Shown here: piece by piece, positions 51,584 to 61,757 of the stretch
Layout of the letters: each line of letters begins with the position of its first letter
Position numbering within the stretch: position 1 is the stretch's first letter
Assembly (NCBI GenBank): GCA_002243285.1
Contig: CP022585.1
Span: 3,708,641 to 3,772,640 of the forward strand
DNA length: 64,000 bases
Reading direction: 5' to 3'
Origin: Candidatus Fluviicola riflensis
GTDB lineage: Bacteria; Bacteroidota; Bacteroidia; Flavobacteriales_D; Crocinitomicaceae
Notes under the pieces: model-generated
What the model saw: only the letters and a program-made list of their open reading frames with translations
Databases searched by the model: none
What the model was told of the DNA's origin: nothing
Position numbers and translations under genes: made by a program

Positions 51584-53287
51584 CTATAATTGCTTGATTT
51601 TGCGTTGAATTTCTTCGATTCTTCGTTTTGCGGCTTCAATTTTCTGGTCTACTTCCTTGCGCAAAGCATCGGCACTCGCACCCTTGGAACGTGCAAAAAA
51701 GCCAAGGTTATTTTCGTATTGTAGAATATCGGCTTTCAACTGGTGCATTTTATCGAACAAATCTGCTCGTTCACGTGCCAGCATTTTATCGGCATTCGGA
51801 TTCGCCTTTAGTGTATCCACTCTGGCTTGGAACAATACGCGTTCCTGCTCCTCACCTTCGAGTTTCAATTTCTGGTAATGGCCATTTAGCGCATCTCGGT
51901 AAGCATTGTATACGGCATCTTTTTGTTTCATCGGCACAAAACCGATTGCCATAAATGCTGTTGAATATTCTTTTAGCAAAGCCAATGCTTCCTTTTTATT
52001 ATCAGGAATTTCAGCGGCTTTAATCTGCTCGATCAACGCCATCTTCGCTTCGTAGTTACCAGCTAATTCCTGGTCCTGCTGCGCGAAATGATTTTGTTTG
52101 GCTGTAAAGAAATGATCACAGGCTGCACGGAATTCTTTCCAGAGCTTTTGTTCGTTACGCTGACCGGCATTTCCTGTTTCTTTCCATTGCTTTTGGATTT
52201 TCAGGATTTGCTCGGTAGTCGCTTTCCAGTCAGTGGAATCTTTCAATTCGTTCACTTTGTCGATCAGCTCCTGTTTTTTGGAAGCCAATCCGTCGAATTG
52301 CGAACGCAATACATCAAAGAACGCTTTTTTGGCTGTAAAGAATGTATCGCAAATCCCGCGGAATTCTTTCCAGATTTCTTCGTTTTCTTTACGCGGACCG
52401 AAACCTATTGTTTTCCATTCTTCCTGAAGTGCCAATAACTGCTCGGTTGCATGTTCCCAGTCTTTATTGGCAGTCCATTCACCTTGTTTCGCGATCAATT
52501 CTTTTGCGCGTTCCGCAACTGCTTTTTTCTTTTCGAGGTTGCCTGATAATTCGGTGCGACGTTCTTCGTAGAAGGCATGAATGCGAGCATAAACCACGCG
52601 AACGGCATCCCAATAAGCTGTTTTGAGTGTTTCCCAGTCGTCGTTGTTGACAGGCCCGGTTTCATCCCATTCGTGCTGCAATGCTTTGATGGCAGCTTCT
52701 ACTTCTTTGATTTGCTCAATCTTATCCAATTGCTGGATTTTCTGAACAACCTCTAATTTTAATTGGTGATTGCGGTGCAAATCGTGCTCACGCAATTCAC
52801 GGTAAATCTTTAAATGGTAGAAAAACTCTTCCAGCAACCGCGAATATTCCGATTGTACTTCCTGGCGTTTTTCCCGCGGAATATCACCAACGGTTTTCCA
52901 TGCATCGTGAATTTCCTTGTACTGTGTAAGCGCGGCGCCAATATTTTCTTCGGTTTTGATCACATTTCGTAACCGCTCGATCAACACACGCTTTTCACGC
53001 AAATGACTTGCTTCGGCATCTTTCTTCGATTGCTGAGCGGCATTCCTACGGTCTTTGTATTCTGTATAGATGGCATAAAACTCTTCACGTACTTCATCGT
53101 GTTCGGCTTCCTGTGGCTCTTCACCACGTTCGCGCGCTTCCAACTGAGCAACCTGAAATTTGCGTTGTTCTTCCAACACTACGTCATCAAATTTGGTGCG
53201 TAATTCGCTCACGTCGCGACTCACTGCCAAAGGATCTTCCTGTGATGTCAATCCTTTCAACGCTTCTATAAATGCCAGCTTTTCCAT
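51584..53287 (-). CDS. DUF349 repeat protein
   Basis: A 567-residue, highly charged helical protein with at least five DUF349 repeats, each marked by a W(K/D)xxGx3P-type start and an FFxxK/R end, for example WKTIGFGPRKENEEIWKEFR and WKETGNAGQRNEQKLWKEFR followed by AACDHFFTAKQNHF. It has no signal peptide and a C-terminal coiled coil (VDQKIEAAKRRIEEIQRKIKQL). The molecular role of the family is not known. It starts 13 bases after the PfkB kinase gene in the same operon. Confidence 0.9.
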   Translation of the reverse strand: MEKLAFIEALKGLTSQEDPLAVSRDVSELRTKFDDVVLEEQRKFQVAQLEARERGEEPQEAEHDEVREEFYAIYTEYKDRRNAAQQSKKDAEASHLREKRVLIERLRNVIKTEENIGAALTQYKEIHDAWKTVGDIPREKRQEVQSEYSRLLEEFFYHLKIYRELREHDLHRNHQLKLEVVQKIQQLDKIEQIKEVEAAIKALQHEWDETGPVNNDDWETLKTAYWDAVRVVYARIHAFYEERRTELSGNLEKKKAVAERAKELIAKQGEWTANKDWEHATEQLLALQEEWKTIGFGPRKENEEIWKEFRGICDTFFTAKKAFFDVLRSQFDGLASKKQELIDKVNELKDSTDWKATTEQILKIQKQWKETGNAGQRNEQKLWKEFRAACDHFFTAKQNHFAQQDQELAGNYEAKMALIEQIKAAEIPDNKKEALALLKEYSTAFMAIGFVPMKQKDAVYNAYRDALNGHYQKLKLEGEEQERVLFQARVDTLKANPNADKMLARERADLFDKMHQLKADILQYENNLGFFARSKGASADALRKEVDQKIEAAKRRIEEIQRKIKQL

Positions 53288-53300
53288 AACTCTTTCGGTT

Positions 53301-54230
53301 TTATCCTACCGTCTCCACCATATCAAAATCAGTCAGCGCAACAAATTGTCCGATGCGTGCTTCAATTTCCTCTTTTGTCAAATCCAATAAACGCTCCGTT
53401 CCGAATTTCTCCACACAGAACGAGGCCAGCGCCGAACCATTAATAATCGCGCGTTTCATATTGTTGAACGACGTATCTCCTGTTGCGGCAATGTATCCCA
53501 TAAAACCACCGGCAAACGTATCACCGGCTCCGGTCGGATCAAAGACTTCTTCCAACGGCAACGCCGGCGCAAAGAATACTTTTTCATCCTGGAACAACAA
53601 TGCTCCGTGCTCGCCCTTTTTAATCACCAATGTGTTGGGACCCATTGCGCGGATTACTTTCGCGGCTTTTACCAATGAGTATTCGCCCGACAACTGGCGT
53701 GCTTCTTCGTCATTCACAAACAACACATCTACCAACGCAAGGGTTTGTTTCAAATCGTCCATGGCGATGTCCATCCAGAAATTCATGGTATCCATTGCAA
53801 CTAATTTCGGACGTTCGTGCAAACGTTCAATTACCTGACGCTGTACCTGCGGAGAAAGATTCCCCAGCATTACATAATCAACGCCCTGGTAAGCCTGTGG
53901 AATAACCGGATCGAAATGTTCCAGTACGTTTAGTTCGGTAATCAATGTATCCCGCGAGTTCATATCGTTGTGGTAACGGCCCGACCAAAAGAAGGTTTTT
54001 TCACCTTGCTTGATCTGCAAACCATCGAGGTTTACACCTTTTGCCTGAAGCAAATCCAGCATACTTTGCGGAAAGTCTTCCCCTACAACCGAAACAATTC
54101 GCTGATCGGACACATAATTGGAGGCCGAAAGGGCGATGAACGTCCCCGCACCACCAATAATCTTATCTGTTTTTCCGAAAGGTGTTTCAATCGCGTCGAA
54201 GGCAACACTCCCTACTATCAATAAACTCAT
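53301..54230 (-). CDS. PfkB-family carbohydrate/nucleoside kinase
   Basis: A 309-residue kinase of the ribokinase/PfkB family. Visible are the N-terminal substrate-side GSVAFDAIETPFG, the GGAGTFIALSAS motif, and the catalytic anion-hole sequence DPTGAGDTFAGGFMGY with the base Asp. The substrate is uncertain (sugar or nucleoside). It is the first gene of an operon with the DUF349 and membrane protein genes. Confidence 0.9.
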   Translation of the reverse strand: MSLLIVGSVAFDAIETPFGKTDKIIGGAGTFIALSASNYVSDQRIVSVVGEDFPQSMLDLLQAKGVNLDGLQIKQGEKTFFWSGRYHNDMNSRDTLITELNVLEHFDPVIPQAYQGVDYVMLGNLSPQVQRQVIERLHERPKLVAMDTMNFWMDIAMDDLKQTLALVDVLFVNDEEARQLSGEYSLVKAAKVIRAMGPNTLVIKKGEHGALLFQDEKVFFAPALPLEEVFDPTGAGDTFAGGFMGYIAATGDTSFNNMKRAIINGSALASFCVEKFGTERLLDLTKEEIEARIGQFVALTDFDMVETVG

Positions 54231-54253
54231 GTTTTTCTATCAATTACTAACCG

Positions 54254-54261
54254 CAAAAGTA
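54254..54261 (-). promoter_or_regulatory. -7 box TACTTTTG for the PfkB/DUF349 operon
   Basis: A perfect TAnnTTTG on the minus strand, 23 bases before the ATG at 54230. Confidence 0.65.
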
Positions 54262-54497
54262 GTGATTTACTTAACAACTCACGCATTTTGCATGAAGCGG
54301 AAAAAAGCATGGTCAGGGAGTTTAAAAACATCCACTAAAAGGTTGTACCTTTAAGGGAACAACGAATAGACACTAACATTCTGTGTAATAAAATGTTATT
54401 TTTAAGTTAATTGTGAACTATTAAACATTATTCTGATTTACAAACAAGTTTGGTATGTTTCTTGTTTGTTTTCAATACATCATTAAAATCCTTGGCT

Positions 54498-56288
54498 ATG
54501 ATTAAACAATACATCCCCATCAGTTTGCTTGCGATGACCGCTTTATTCGGTTCACAGGCAGTAGCTCAAGAACAATTCACCAAAGATTTCGAAACCGTTC
54601 GCAAAGAATTGGTTTCCTGGGATCCCGTACGTGGTGAATGGCTCTCGTCCAGTTTAGTTGCAATGACGAAGAATGAACCGATCCCGGACCGTATGTTCCC
54701 GGAAGATTTCACTCCACTCGAAATGTTGAAAGTAGTTCCTGCTTCCACACGCAATGCCATTGCCGAAACGGCAACAGCTCAATCCAATAACGGTGAAACT
54801 ACTGTAACCGATCGCCAGTCGTGGTCAACGGTTTCATCTGTACTCGACCGCGCTAATTGTAAACCCGTCATGGGAAGAACATACGGTGATCCGCATCTTG
54901 CATCGTTTGACGGTGCCAGCTATTCGTTTCAAACAGTCGGTGAATTTATTTTGGTGAAATCAACTTCCGGTAATATGGAAGTACAAACACGCCAGCGTGC
55001 TCAAACTGACGATATCTCGCTCAACACTGCTGTTGCGATGAATGTAGCAGGTGACCGTTTTTGTGTATACGCACAGGAGAAACCCGATGGAAACACATCT
55101 ACTCCGATTCGTTTGAACGGCGATGCTATTTATGTGGATGAATTAACGTACTATCTCCCTCACGGAGGAACAGTGCGCAAAAGCGGACGTAATAACTATT
55201 TAGTAACCTGGCCAACAGGTGAAACGGCAAGCCTGGACATTCGCAATGGTGCTTTTTCATTCATCAACGTTGCGGTGCAGGTATTTCCATGTGCAGATTC
55301 GTATGAAGGTGTTCTTGGAAATGCAAACGGAAGAACTTCCGACGATTTTGAAACACGTGGCAATGCCAGCCGTCCTGACAACTTAGCTTTCCATACGTTC
55401 GGAAACACAAATGATCCTGCTGCTCAGGCAATGGAACGCGAGTACCTTGCCTGGATGTCGAAAGACTTTGCCGGTTCATGGAGAGTAGAGCAACCGACTT
55501 CCTTATTCGATTATGGATTCGGTCAAAGCACTCTTACATTTACTGACGAAAGTTTCCCCCGTGTACACCACACATTAGCTGACTTAACGCCAGACCAACG
55601 TGATCGAGCCCGCAGAAACTGTGAACGAAACGGAGTAACTGCCATCGACATGAACGGTTGTATTTACGACCAGGGATTTGTGAATATTCCGCCAAGCCCG
55701 CGTCCTGAAATTGTTGACCGCACAGTTGCTTACAACGTAACTCCAGTCACCAAACCGGTACCGAATGTAAATCCGGGTGGAAGCAGAATACCACGAGTTG
55801 AAGGATCAGGACCTGGTAGAGATGATGGCGCCGGAGGAAACGGAAATGGTGCTGTACCGATTGGTAAACAAGTGGGATCAGAATCTGCTTCTCCGAATAC
55901 CGAATCACGTGATCAGGGAACAAACGGAACTGTGACACCGAAACCGACAGATACAGAAGGAACCGTTGAAAGACCTGCTCCTGTTGTTGTAGATACTCCG
56001 AAAAAACCAGCACCTGTGCCGGTTGAAGAAGAAAAACCGGAACGCAGCAGATTGGGCCGCTTGTTTGAAACAGTTGGTGGAAGCAGTTCATCAGGTTCAA
56101 GCGGATCAGGATCCTCATCTCCGAGAACAAGTTCACCGGAACCGCGATATGAAGCACCTGAACCAACACGTTCGGAGCCAAGATATGAACCGCCTGCACC
56201 ACGTTCAGAGCCTGCACGCAGCACTCCGGCTCCAACACCGGCTCCAGCACCTCGCACAACCCCAACTGTTGGAAGAGGTGGCAGATAG
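54498..56288 (+). CDS. Secreted von Willebrand factor type D domain protein
   Basis: A 596-residue protein: signal peptide (MIKQYIPISLLAMTALFGSQAVAQ), an uncharacterised ~100-residue stretch, then a VWD domain (~115-275) starting GRTYGDPHLASFDGASYSFQ and continuing GEFILVKS, MEVQTRQR, VAVQVFPC and YEGVLGNANGRTSDDFETR. The C-terminal ~170 residues are low-complexity, rich in Pro, Ser, Thr, Glu and Gly. VWD domains form disulfide-linked extracellular assemblies in animals; here an extracellular adhesive or matrix role is inferred. No T9SS tail is visible. ATG 54498 is used because it begins the signal peptide. Confidence 0.82.
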   Translation: MIKQYIPISLLAMTALFGSQAVAQEQFTKDFETVRKELVSWDPVRGEWLSSSLVAMTKNEPIPDRMFPEDFTPLEMLKVVPASTRNAIAETATAQSNNGETTVTDRQSWSTVSSVLDRANCKPVMGRTYGDPHLASFDGASYSFQTVGEFILVKSTSGNMEVQTRQRAQTDDISLNTAVAMNVAGDRFCVYAQEKPDGNTSTPIRLNGDAIYVDELTYYLPHGGTVRKSGRNNYLVTWPTGETASLDIRNGAFSFINVAVQVFPCADSYEGVLGNANGRTSDDFETRGNASRPDNLAFHTFGNTNDPAAQAMEREYLAWMSKDFAGSWRVEQPTSLFDYGFGQSTLTFTDESFPRVHHTLADLTPDQRDRARRNCERNGVTAIDMNGCIYDQGFVNIPPSPRPEIVDRTVAYNVTPVTKPVPNVNPGGSRIPRVEGSGPGRDDGAGGNGNGAVPIGKQVGSESASPNTESRDQGTNGTVTPKPTDTEGTVERPAPVVVDTPKKPAPVPVEEEKPERSRLGRLFETVGGSSSSGSSGSGSSSPRTSSPEPRYEAPEPTRSEPRYEPPAPRSEPARSTPAPTPAPAPRTTPTVGRGGR

Positions 56289-56410
56289 TAAGAATAGCTT
56301 GCCAACTTAAATAATAAGAGCGAAAGGCGTGGGAGAAATCCTGCGCCTTTTGTGTTGGATAGATTGATGCCGGACATGTTGCATGCATCCTTTGATCTTT
56401 TCTACCTACA

Positions 56411-56440
56411 AAAAAACGCCCGTTGATCAACGGGCGTTTC
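56411..56440 (-). terminator. Rho-independent terminator for the DUF1501 gene
   Basis: AAACGCCCGTTGA (56414-56426) is exactly complementary to 56427-56439. The plus-strand A run at 56409-56416 gives a U tract for minus-strand transcripts, which places it just after the DUF1501 stop. Confidence 0.8.
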
Positions 56441-56463
56441 GGTTATTATGATTTATCGTTTGT

Positions 56464-58023
56464 TTAGATATGCTTCACTTTCACAATTCGCTTGGTAAAG
56501 TTTCCTGAAGGTTTCATCACCGTTACCAGGTATTCACCCGAAGGAAGATCACCCAACGTCACAGGAATATCATGTAAGCCTTCAGTAAATGATTTCGAGC
56601 AAACATCCACCACCAAACGGTTGAACATATCCCGAACCTGGATGGTTACCGGTTCGTTTTTCGAATTCATGCGGATAGTTGTTTGTTCACCACATGGATT
56701 CGGGAAAATGATCACATCTTCTCCGGCCAGTTTGTTTTCATTGATGCCTAGGTTACAGGAATCCAGCACCGGCATAAAGTTCACCGTATGTTCAAACATC
56801 GCCTGAATATCTGCCGGATCGGCCTGGAACCAGTCTTTCAATACCGAAGCATACACATCCCGGAAGTCGATTTGCATTGGAATTGCGGCCTGATCAATGA
56901 TCTGATCACCGATTACCGGATTCGGACCGATAATTTGCGAACTGATACATGTTCCGAACAAGAACAATGGCGCTGCATCTCCATGATCAGTACCCAAACT
57001 GGCATTTGCAGCGATCTGCCGGCCAAATTCAGAAAATGTCATTCCAGCAACGCGTTGTTCCAAGCTCAGCAAATTCAAATCATCCTGGAAGGCTGCAACA
57101 GCATCCGAAACCGATTTTAACAAGTTGGCATGATCGCCCAACTCCGGTGTTCCCGGATCAGCCACCTGAGAATCATGTGTATCAAAGCCGTTGATGTTGA
57201 CAATGTAAATCTTCGTTTGCAAGCCCCCCGAAATCATTTGTGCCACATAACGCAACTGCACCGCAAGCGGATTGTTATCGTCGTACATCGTAGAAAGCGT
57301 ACTTCCGTTATTTGCAGCCGCATTCACTGCAGCTCCATAATCATTGGCTTGTGCAATCATAGTGGCCAGATATTCCATGTGAGAACCATAATAAGTTCCA
57401 TCATTGAGCTGACTGGATTCCTGTAGGTTAAATGCATCAAACGGATCAACAACTGTGGTCGAAAAGTTGGCCATTAAACCCTGGCATGTCGACGATACTT
57501 CATAACCCATACTAATCGCAAACGGATCAGGATAGGATGCATTTGGATAATCATCCGGGAAATTCGGATAATTCTGGTCTAAATGACGCCCCAGCCAACC
57601 TGTGGTTCCGGCAGGATCCATCAAACCTGTTGACCAGATATCCATGGAGCGGAAATGTGATCGGTTTTGTTCAGGATACCCAACATTCTGGATGATTGAT
57701 AATTTTCCGTCGTTGAACATATTAGCCATTCCCGTCATTCCCGGATGCAAGGCATTTGTGAGGTTTAACGAGATCAATTGATTCTCCGGAATCAAAATAT
57801 CCTGACGTTGGATCACGAGGTTGTCGTATTGGTCAAGCGGAACAAGTGTACTAAGTCCGTCATTTCCGCCATTAAGCCGGATAAGTATCAAAACCCGGTC
57901 TTCAGCATCGCGCGAAACCTTGAACAGTTCTTTGGTAATGGCTCCGAATTTAAAATCCTTCAACAATAAAGGCGCACCGACAGACGATAAAGCTACGGAT
58001 TGTATAAAGTTTCTTCTTTTCAT
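56464..58023 (-). CDS. DUF1501 family protein with type A T9SS sorting domain
   Basis: A 519-residue exported protein. The N-terminus KRRNFIQSVALSSVGAP looks like a twin-arginine signal. The DUF1501 body contains DRVLILIRLNGGNDGLSTLVP, QNRSHFRSMDIWSTG and GMTFSEFGRQIAANASLGTDHGDAAPLFLFG. The last ~80 residues are a type A sorting domain (IFPNPCGEQTTIRMN … LPSGEYLVTVMK … FTKRIVKV). The DUF1501 fold resembles the alkaline phosphatase/sulfatase superfamily, but a substrate is not known. It begins 21 bases after the DUF1800 gene, its usual partner. Confidence 0.92.
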   Translation of the reverse strand: MKRRNFIQSVALSSVGAPLLLKDFKFGAITKELFKVSRDAEDRVLILIRLNGGNDGLSTLVPLDQYDNLVIQRQDILIPENQLISLNLTNALHPGMTGMANMFNDGKLSIIQNVGYPEQNRSHFRSMDIWSTGLMDPAGTTGWLGRHLDQNYPNFPDDYPNASYPDPFAISMGYEVSSTCQGLMANFSTTVVDPFDAFNLQESSQLNDGTYYGSHMEYLATMIAQANDYGAAVNAAANNGSTLSTMYDDNNPLAVQLRYVAQMISGGLQTKIYIVNINGFDTHDSQVADPGTPELGDHANLLKSVSDAVAAFQDDLNLLSLEQRVAGMTFSEFGRQIAANASLGTDHGDAAPLFLFGTCISSQIIGPNPVIGDQIIDQAAIPMQIDFRDVYASVLKDWFQADPADIQAMFEHTVNFMPVLDSCNLGINENKLAGEDVIIFPNPCGEQTTIRMNSKNEPVTIQVRDMFNRLVVDVCSKSFTEGLHDIPVTLGDLPSGEYLVTVMKPSGNFTKRIVKVKHI

Positions 58024-58044
58024 TTCGTCAATTCTTTATTAAAC

Positions 58045-59658
58045 CTATATTGTTTGGAATTCTGGCATTTGGAACAAACGGTAGAGCACAAACTCAACGC
58101 GCTGTTTTACCGGATTACTGAAAGTGACATTGCCCGGATTGGCCACGTAATCGTTGTATTGGTCAGTCCATTCGAAATCGGGTAATCCATTTGTCAAAAG
58201 AGCTTTCAGAGTTAGTTTCTGTGTAACGGATAAGCCCTTCGGGCAGAAAACATCTACGATATCATCAATTACCTGCGGGGCATCATTCGGAATGGAAAGG
58301 CCATCCACAAAATCCAATGCATTTACTTTTAAGGCTTCTCCGTTGACCTGAACACCTGTAAAAACCGTCAGGTATGTTCCCAAATCAAAACGCAGCTTGA
58401 TGTAGCTTGAATTGGCCCACAATCGGGAGTAAGACGGTGCCTGGTAATAGGATGTCCAGCCACCTACACTCGGCGGACGTAAATAATCCATTCCAAGAGT
58501 TTGTCCAAAGGCATAAATATTGAGATACATTGTGTAATTGGTCTCCAGGTCATACGTTGGCATCGCATGTGTTGAATTCAGGATAGAAAACACATGCTCC
58601 AACGGATTTTTGATAATGGTACCCAGCATGCTGACATCGTAGAAATGATCGCTTTTCAGCAATTCATCCATTACCGGCAAAATATTGAAGTTATTCGCTT
58701 CAAGTGTTGTTGCCATATCAGCAATCACAGTTGATTCCACGGCAGGCGTGAGATCGTAATTAACGAACCATCTGTATATTTTCCGGCAGATGTATTTCGC
58801 CATATTCGGTTGCTGGAAAATGATGTCGATGTAGTTCGCATATTCCAGGTTATCGGCGTTATTGACAACCGCGTTACCGAAATGAGACGAAAGTGTTTTA
58901 ACGGTTGCATCATGCAAAATCGGCATATAAACCGCTTGCGGGCTGGTCAATGTATCACTGAGCATCCCGTCGACTGTCCAGCCTGTAAAGATTTTTGCAC
59001 CGGCAGCAACATCTGCTTCCGTATAGTTGGAATAATCTCCAGGGCCTATTTGCGGACCTTTTCCAACTGTAAACAATTCCAATACCTCGCGGGCATAATT
59101 TTCATTCGGCGCAAACTGGTTATTGGAAACCCCGTTGAGGAAAAACAGCATATTCGGATCAACCGTGATGTCTTTCACCAGCTGCTTGAAGTTACCCAAA
59201 CAATTGGCGCGGTATAATTGGTGCATGTTGTATACGCCACGTGCATCAAAAGACGCTGTTGCACCGAAGTGATTGGTCCAGAACAGGCACATTTTCTCCT
59301 GGATCGATACTGTGGGTTGATTCAGGCGCTCCATCATCCATGCGCCCAGGGAAAATTCACGGGCTGTATTCACAGGTCCCTGATTACTTGACGGATAAAC
59401 CGAGTTTACCCAGGAAGTACCAAACGCAGCAACGGTTTCATCAGGATCAAACGCCAATGGTTCGGTAACGGCAGGAAGTGTGAGCAATTGAGCAACGGTG
59501 GCATTCATTCCATCGGTAACAGCTTGCTGAATTTGGGCAAACGTAGGCCCAAACAAGGTTCTTCGTAGTAGATGCGCCGCTTGTACTTTCGTCCAGGTAC
59601 CCGAATAAGGGGTCAAACTCAACGAAACCGGCGCCTCAATATCTTCTTCTTGAATCAT
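58045..59658 (-). CDS. DUF1800 family protein
   Basis: A 537-residue protein with the family hallmarks VQAAHLLRRTLFGPTFAQI, EKMCLFWTNHFG, NENYAREVLELFTVG and VGGWTSYY. There is no obvious signal peptide at the predicted ATG (59658); the first ~15 residues are acidic. DUF1800 and DUF1501 genes occur as pairs in many bacteria, and the two proteins probably act together, perhaps outside the cytoplasm. A TATTTTCC box lies at 59679-59686 on the minus strand. Confidence 0.9.
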   Translation of the reverse strand: MIQEEDIEAPVSLSLTPYSGTWTKVQAAHLLRRTLFGPTFAQIQQAVTDGMNATVAQLLTLPAVTEPLAFDPDETVAAFGTSWVNSVYPSSNQGPVNTAREFSLGAWMMERLNQPTVSIQEKMCLFWTNHFGATASFDARGVYNMHQLYRANCLGNFKQLVKDITVDPNMLFFLNGVSNNQFAPNENYAREVLELFTVGKGPQIGPGDYSNYTEADVAAGAKIFTGWTVDGMLSDTLTSPQAVYMPILHDATVKTLSSHFGNAVVNNADNLEYANYIDIIFQQPNMAKYICRKIYRWFVNYDLTPAVESTVIADMATTLEANNFNILPVMDELLKSDHFYDVSMLGTIIKNPLEHVFSILNSTHAMPTYDLETNYTMYLNIYAFGQTLGMDYLRPPSVGGWTSYYQAPSYSRLWANSSYIKLRFDLGTYLTVFTGVQVNGEALKVNALDFVDGLSIPNDAPQVIDDIVDVFCPKGLSVTQKLTLKALLTNGLPDFEWTDQYNDYVANPGNVTFSNPVKQRVEFVLYRLFQMPEFQTI

Positions 59659-59759
59659 ATTGTAGGTTTTTCTGCAAGGGAAAATACGAAAATCCTGTGA
59701 ATCAGTTGAAATAGAAGTTTAAAATCATGAAAATTAACAGGATGGTAACAATCTGTCGA

Positions 59760-60692
59760 TTATTGTTGGGGGTTCAGAAACTGAATATTTCGTTTCAATC
59801 CCTCAAACTTCGTGCGTTTCACAGCACTATTGCGGAACAATTCACGGAACACTTCTTCGGTCAGATCATGCCAATCGGCTTTGGAAAGGTCGAGTAATTG
59901 TTCGTTGGGAAGAAATGCCGGAACGGAATGCGGTTTTGAGAATCGATTCCAAGGACATACATCCTGGCACACATCGCAGCCGAACATCCAGTTGTCCATT
60001 TGTGAACGGAAAGCTTCGGGTAAAACGGCGTCTTTTAATTCGATCGTGAGGTAGGAAATGCATTTGGAGCCATCGATAACATACGGCTGCACAATGGCTT
60101 CGGTCGGACATGCATCAATACAAGCGGTGCAGGTTCCGCAATAATCTTTGATCGGCCCGTCGGGTTCCAGCTCGAGGTCTAAAATCAATTCAGCAATAAA
60201 GAAAAACGAGCCTGCTTTCGGGTGAATAATGTTGGCGTTTTTTCCCATCCAGCCCAAACCGCTTTTCTGCGCCCAGGCTTTGTCCATTACCGGAGCGGAA
60301 TCTACAAACACACGCCCGCCAACCTCCCCTATTTCGTCCTGGATGAATTGAAGCAGTGTTTTCAATTTGTCTTTGATCACAAAGTGATAATCTGTTCCGT
60401 AAGCGTATTGTGAAATCTTCGGTGCTTCGGAATCCTCTTGTTTCTTTTCGGAATAATAATTCAGCATGAGCGAAACCACACTTTTGGCACCATCGACCAA
60501 TAACCGTGGATCAAGGCGCTTATCGAAATGGTTTTCCATATAGTTCATGCTTCCATGACGGTTTTCAGATAACCAACGTTCCAACCGCGGTGCTTCTTCT
60601 TCCAGGAAACCGGCTTTGGAAATTCCGCAAAACGAAAAGCCTAATTCGTGCGCTTTTTGTTTGATGAATTGCGTATGATTGAATGTATTCAT
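59760..60692 (-). CDS. queG: Epoxyqueuosine reductase
   Basis: A 310-residue cobalamin-dependent iron-sulfur enzyme, the last step of tRNA queuosine synthesis. Seen are the N-terminal DUF1730 region ([20 protein letters not shown]), the two 4Fe-4S motifs [16 protein letters not shown] and [11 protein letters not shown], and the connecting [23 protein letters not shown] 60692 is used; an in-frame start at 60722 would overlap ruvB by 25 bases. It is co-transcribed with ruvB. Confidence 0.93.
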   Translation of the reverse strand: MNTFNHTQFIKQKAHELGFSFCGISKAGFLEEEAPRLERWLSENRHGSMNYMENHFDKRLDPRLLVDGAKSVVSLMLNYYSEKKQEDSEAPKISQYAYGTDYHFVIKDKLKTLLQFIQDEIGEVGGRVFVDSAPVMDKAWAQKSGLGWMGKNANIIHPKAGSFFFIAELILDLELEPDGPIKDYCGTCTACIDACPTEAIVQPYVIDGSKCISYLTIELKDAVLPEAFRSQMDNWMFGCDVCQDVCPWNRFSKPHSVPAFLPNEQLLDLSKADWHDLTEEVFRELFRNSAVKRTKFEGLKRNIQFLNPQQ

Positions 60693-60697
60693 TCCTT

Positions 60698-61723
60698 TCA
60701 GAACAAACCGCCTTGTGCCCAACCGAGGTTCAGGCCAAGATGTTTATAGGCTTTTTCGGTAGCTTTTCTGCCGCGTGGAGTTCGCATCAGAAATCCTTCC
60801 TGAATCAGGAACGGTTCGTACACTTCTTCCAGCGTGCCCGCATTTTCACCAATTGCCGTAGCAATGGTAGTCAATCCAACAGGGCCGCCGTTGAATTTTT
60901 CGATGATGACTTTCAACATGCGGTTGTCCATCTCATCCAGGCCATATTTATCCACATTCAGTGCATCCAGAGCGTGTTGTGTAATTGCAATATCGATGGT
61001 TCCGTCGCCTTTGATTTGTGCAAAATCACGCACTCGCCGCAAAATGGCATTGGCAATTCGGGGAGTTCCACGGCTTCTTCCTGCGATTTCAAAAGCAGCA
61101 CGTTCATCTATGGGAATATCCAATAGCTCAGACGAACGCTCCACGATCATTGAAAGCGTCTTGGTGTCGTAGTATTCCAATCGTGAATTGATACCAAAAC
61201 GAGCTCTCAAAGGTGCTGTAAGCAACCCTGAACGTGTTGTGGCACCGATGAGGGTAAACGGATTCAACGCGATCTGTACGCTGCGGGCATTGGCTCCTGT
61301 ATCAATCAAAATATCGATGACATAATCTTCCATGGCCGAATACAGGTATTCTTCCACAACGGGACTGAGCCGGTGAATTTCATCAATGAACAAGACGTCG
61401 CCTTTTTCAAGATTGGTCAGCAAGCCCGCCAAATCTCCCGGTTTGTCCAAAACAGGACCGCTGGTTACTTTAAATCCGACCTGCAGTTCATTGGCGATGA
61501 TATTCGCAAGTGTTGTTTTTCCCAATCCCGGAGGGCCGTGCAACAATACATGATCCAAGGGTTCACCGCGCCTGGTTGCTGCCTGAACAAAAATCTCCAG
61601 GTTTTCAACCACTTTCGGCTGTCCGGCAAAATCGGATAAACGCTTCGGACGGAGTACTTTGTCGTAGTCCTTGTCGTTATTGGCTGCCTCGCTTCTGTAA
61701 TCGAATGATTCTTCTTCTTCCAA
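60698..61723 (-). CDS. ruvB: Holliday junction branch migration ATPase RuvB
   Basis: A 341-residue AAA+ helicase. Walker A is [14 protein letters not shown], Walker [11 protein letters not shown], sensor 1 [11 protein letters not shown], and the C-terminal winged-helix DNA-binding domain ends [23 protein letters not shown]. With RuvA it drives branch migration during recombination repair. The start is a TTG at 61723, since no ATG or GTG lies in frame before the core; queG follows immediately. Confidence 0.95.
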   Translation of the reverse strand: MEEEESFDYRSEAANNDKDYDKVLRPKRLSDFAGQPKVVENLEIFVQAATRRGEPLDHVLLHGPPGLGKTTLANIIANELQVGFKVTSGPVLDKPGDLAGLLTNLEKGDVLFIDEIHRLSPVVEEYLYSAMEDYVIDILIDTGANARSVQIALNPFTLIGATTRSGLLTAPLRARFGINSRLEYYDTKTLSMIVERSSELLDIPIDERAAFEIAGRSRGTPRIANAILRRVRDFAQIKGDGTIDIAITQHALDALNVDKYGLDEMDNRMLKVIIEKFNGGPVGLTTIATAIGENAGTLEEVYEPFLIQEGFLMRTPRGRKATEKAYKHLGLNLGWAQGGLF

Positions 61724-61757
61724 GAGATCGGTTTTGGGGGTAAAGATAATGCATTTG

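Noticed and set aside
55747-56430. 227-residue minus-strand frame and a second one at 55913-56377 opposite the VWD protein tail
   Set aside because: Long open frames result from the low-complexity Pro/Ser/Glu codons of the plus-strand gene; peptides are Leu/Gln/His-rich or Gly/Ser-rich without motif.
58810-59217. 135-residue frame antisense to the DUF1800 gene
   Set aside because: Inside a complete DUF1800 gene with all family motifs; no supporting signal.
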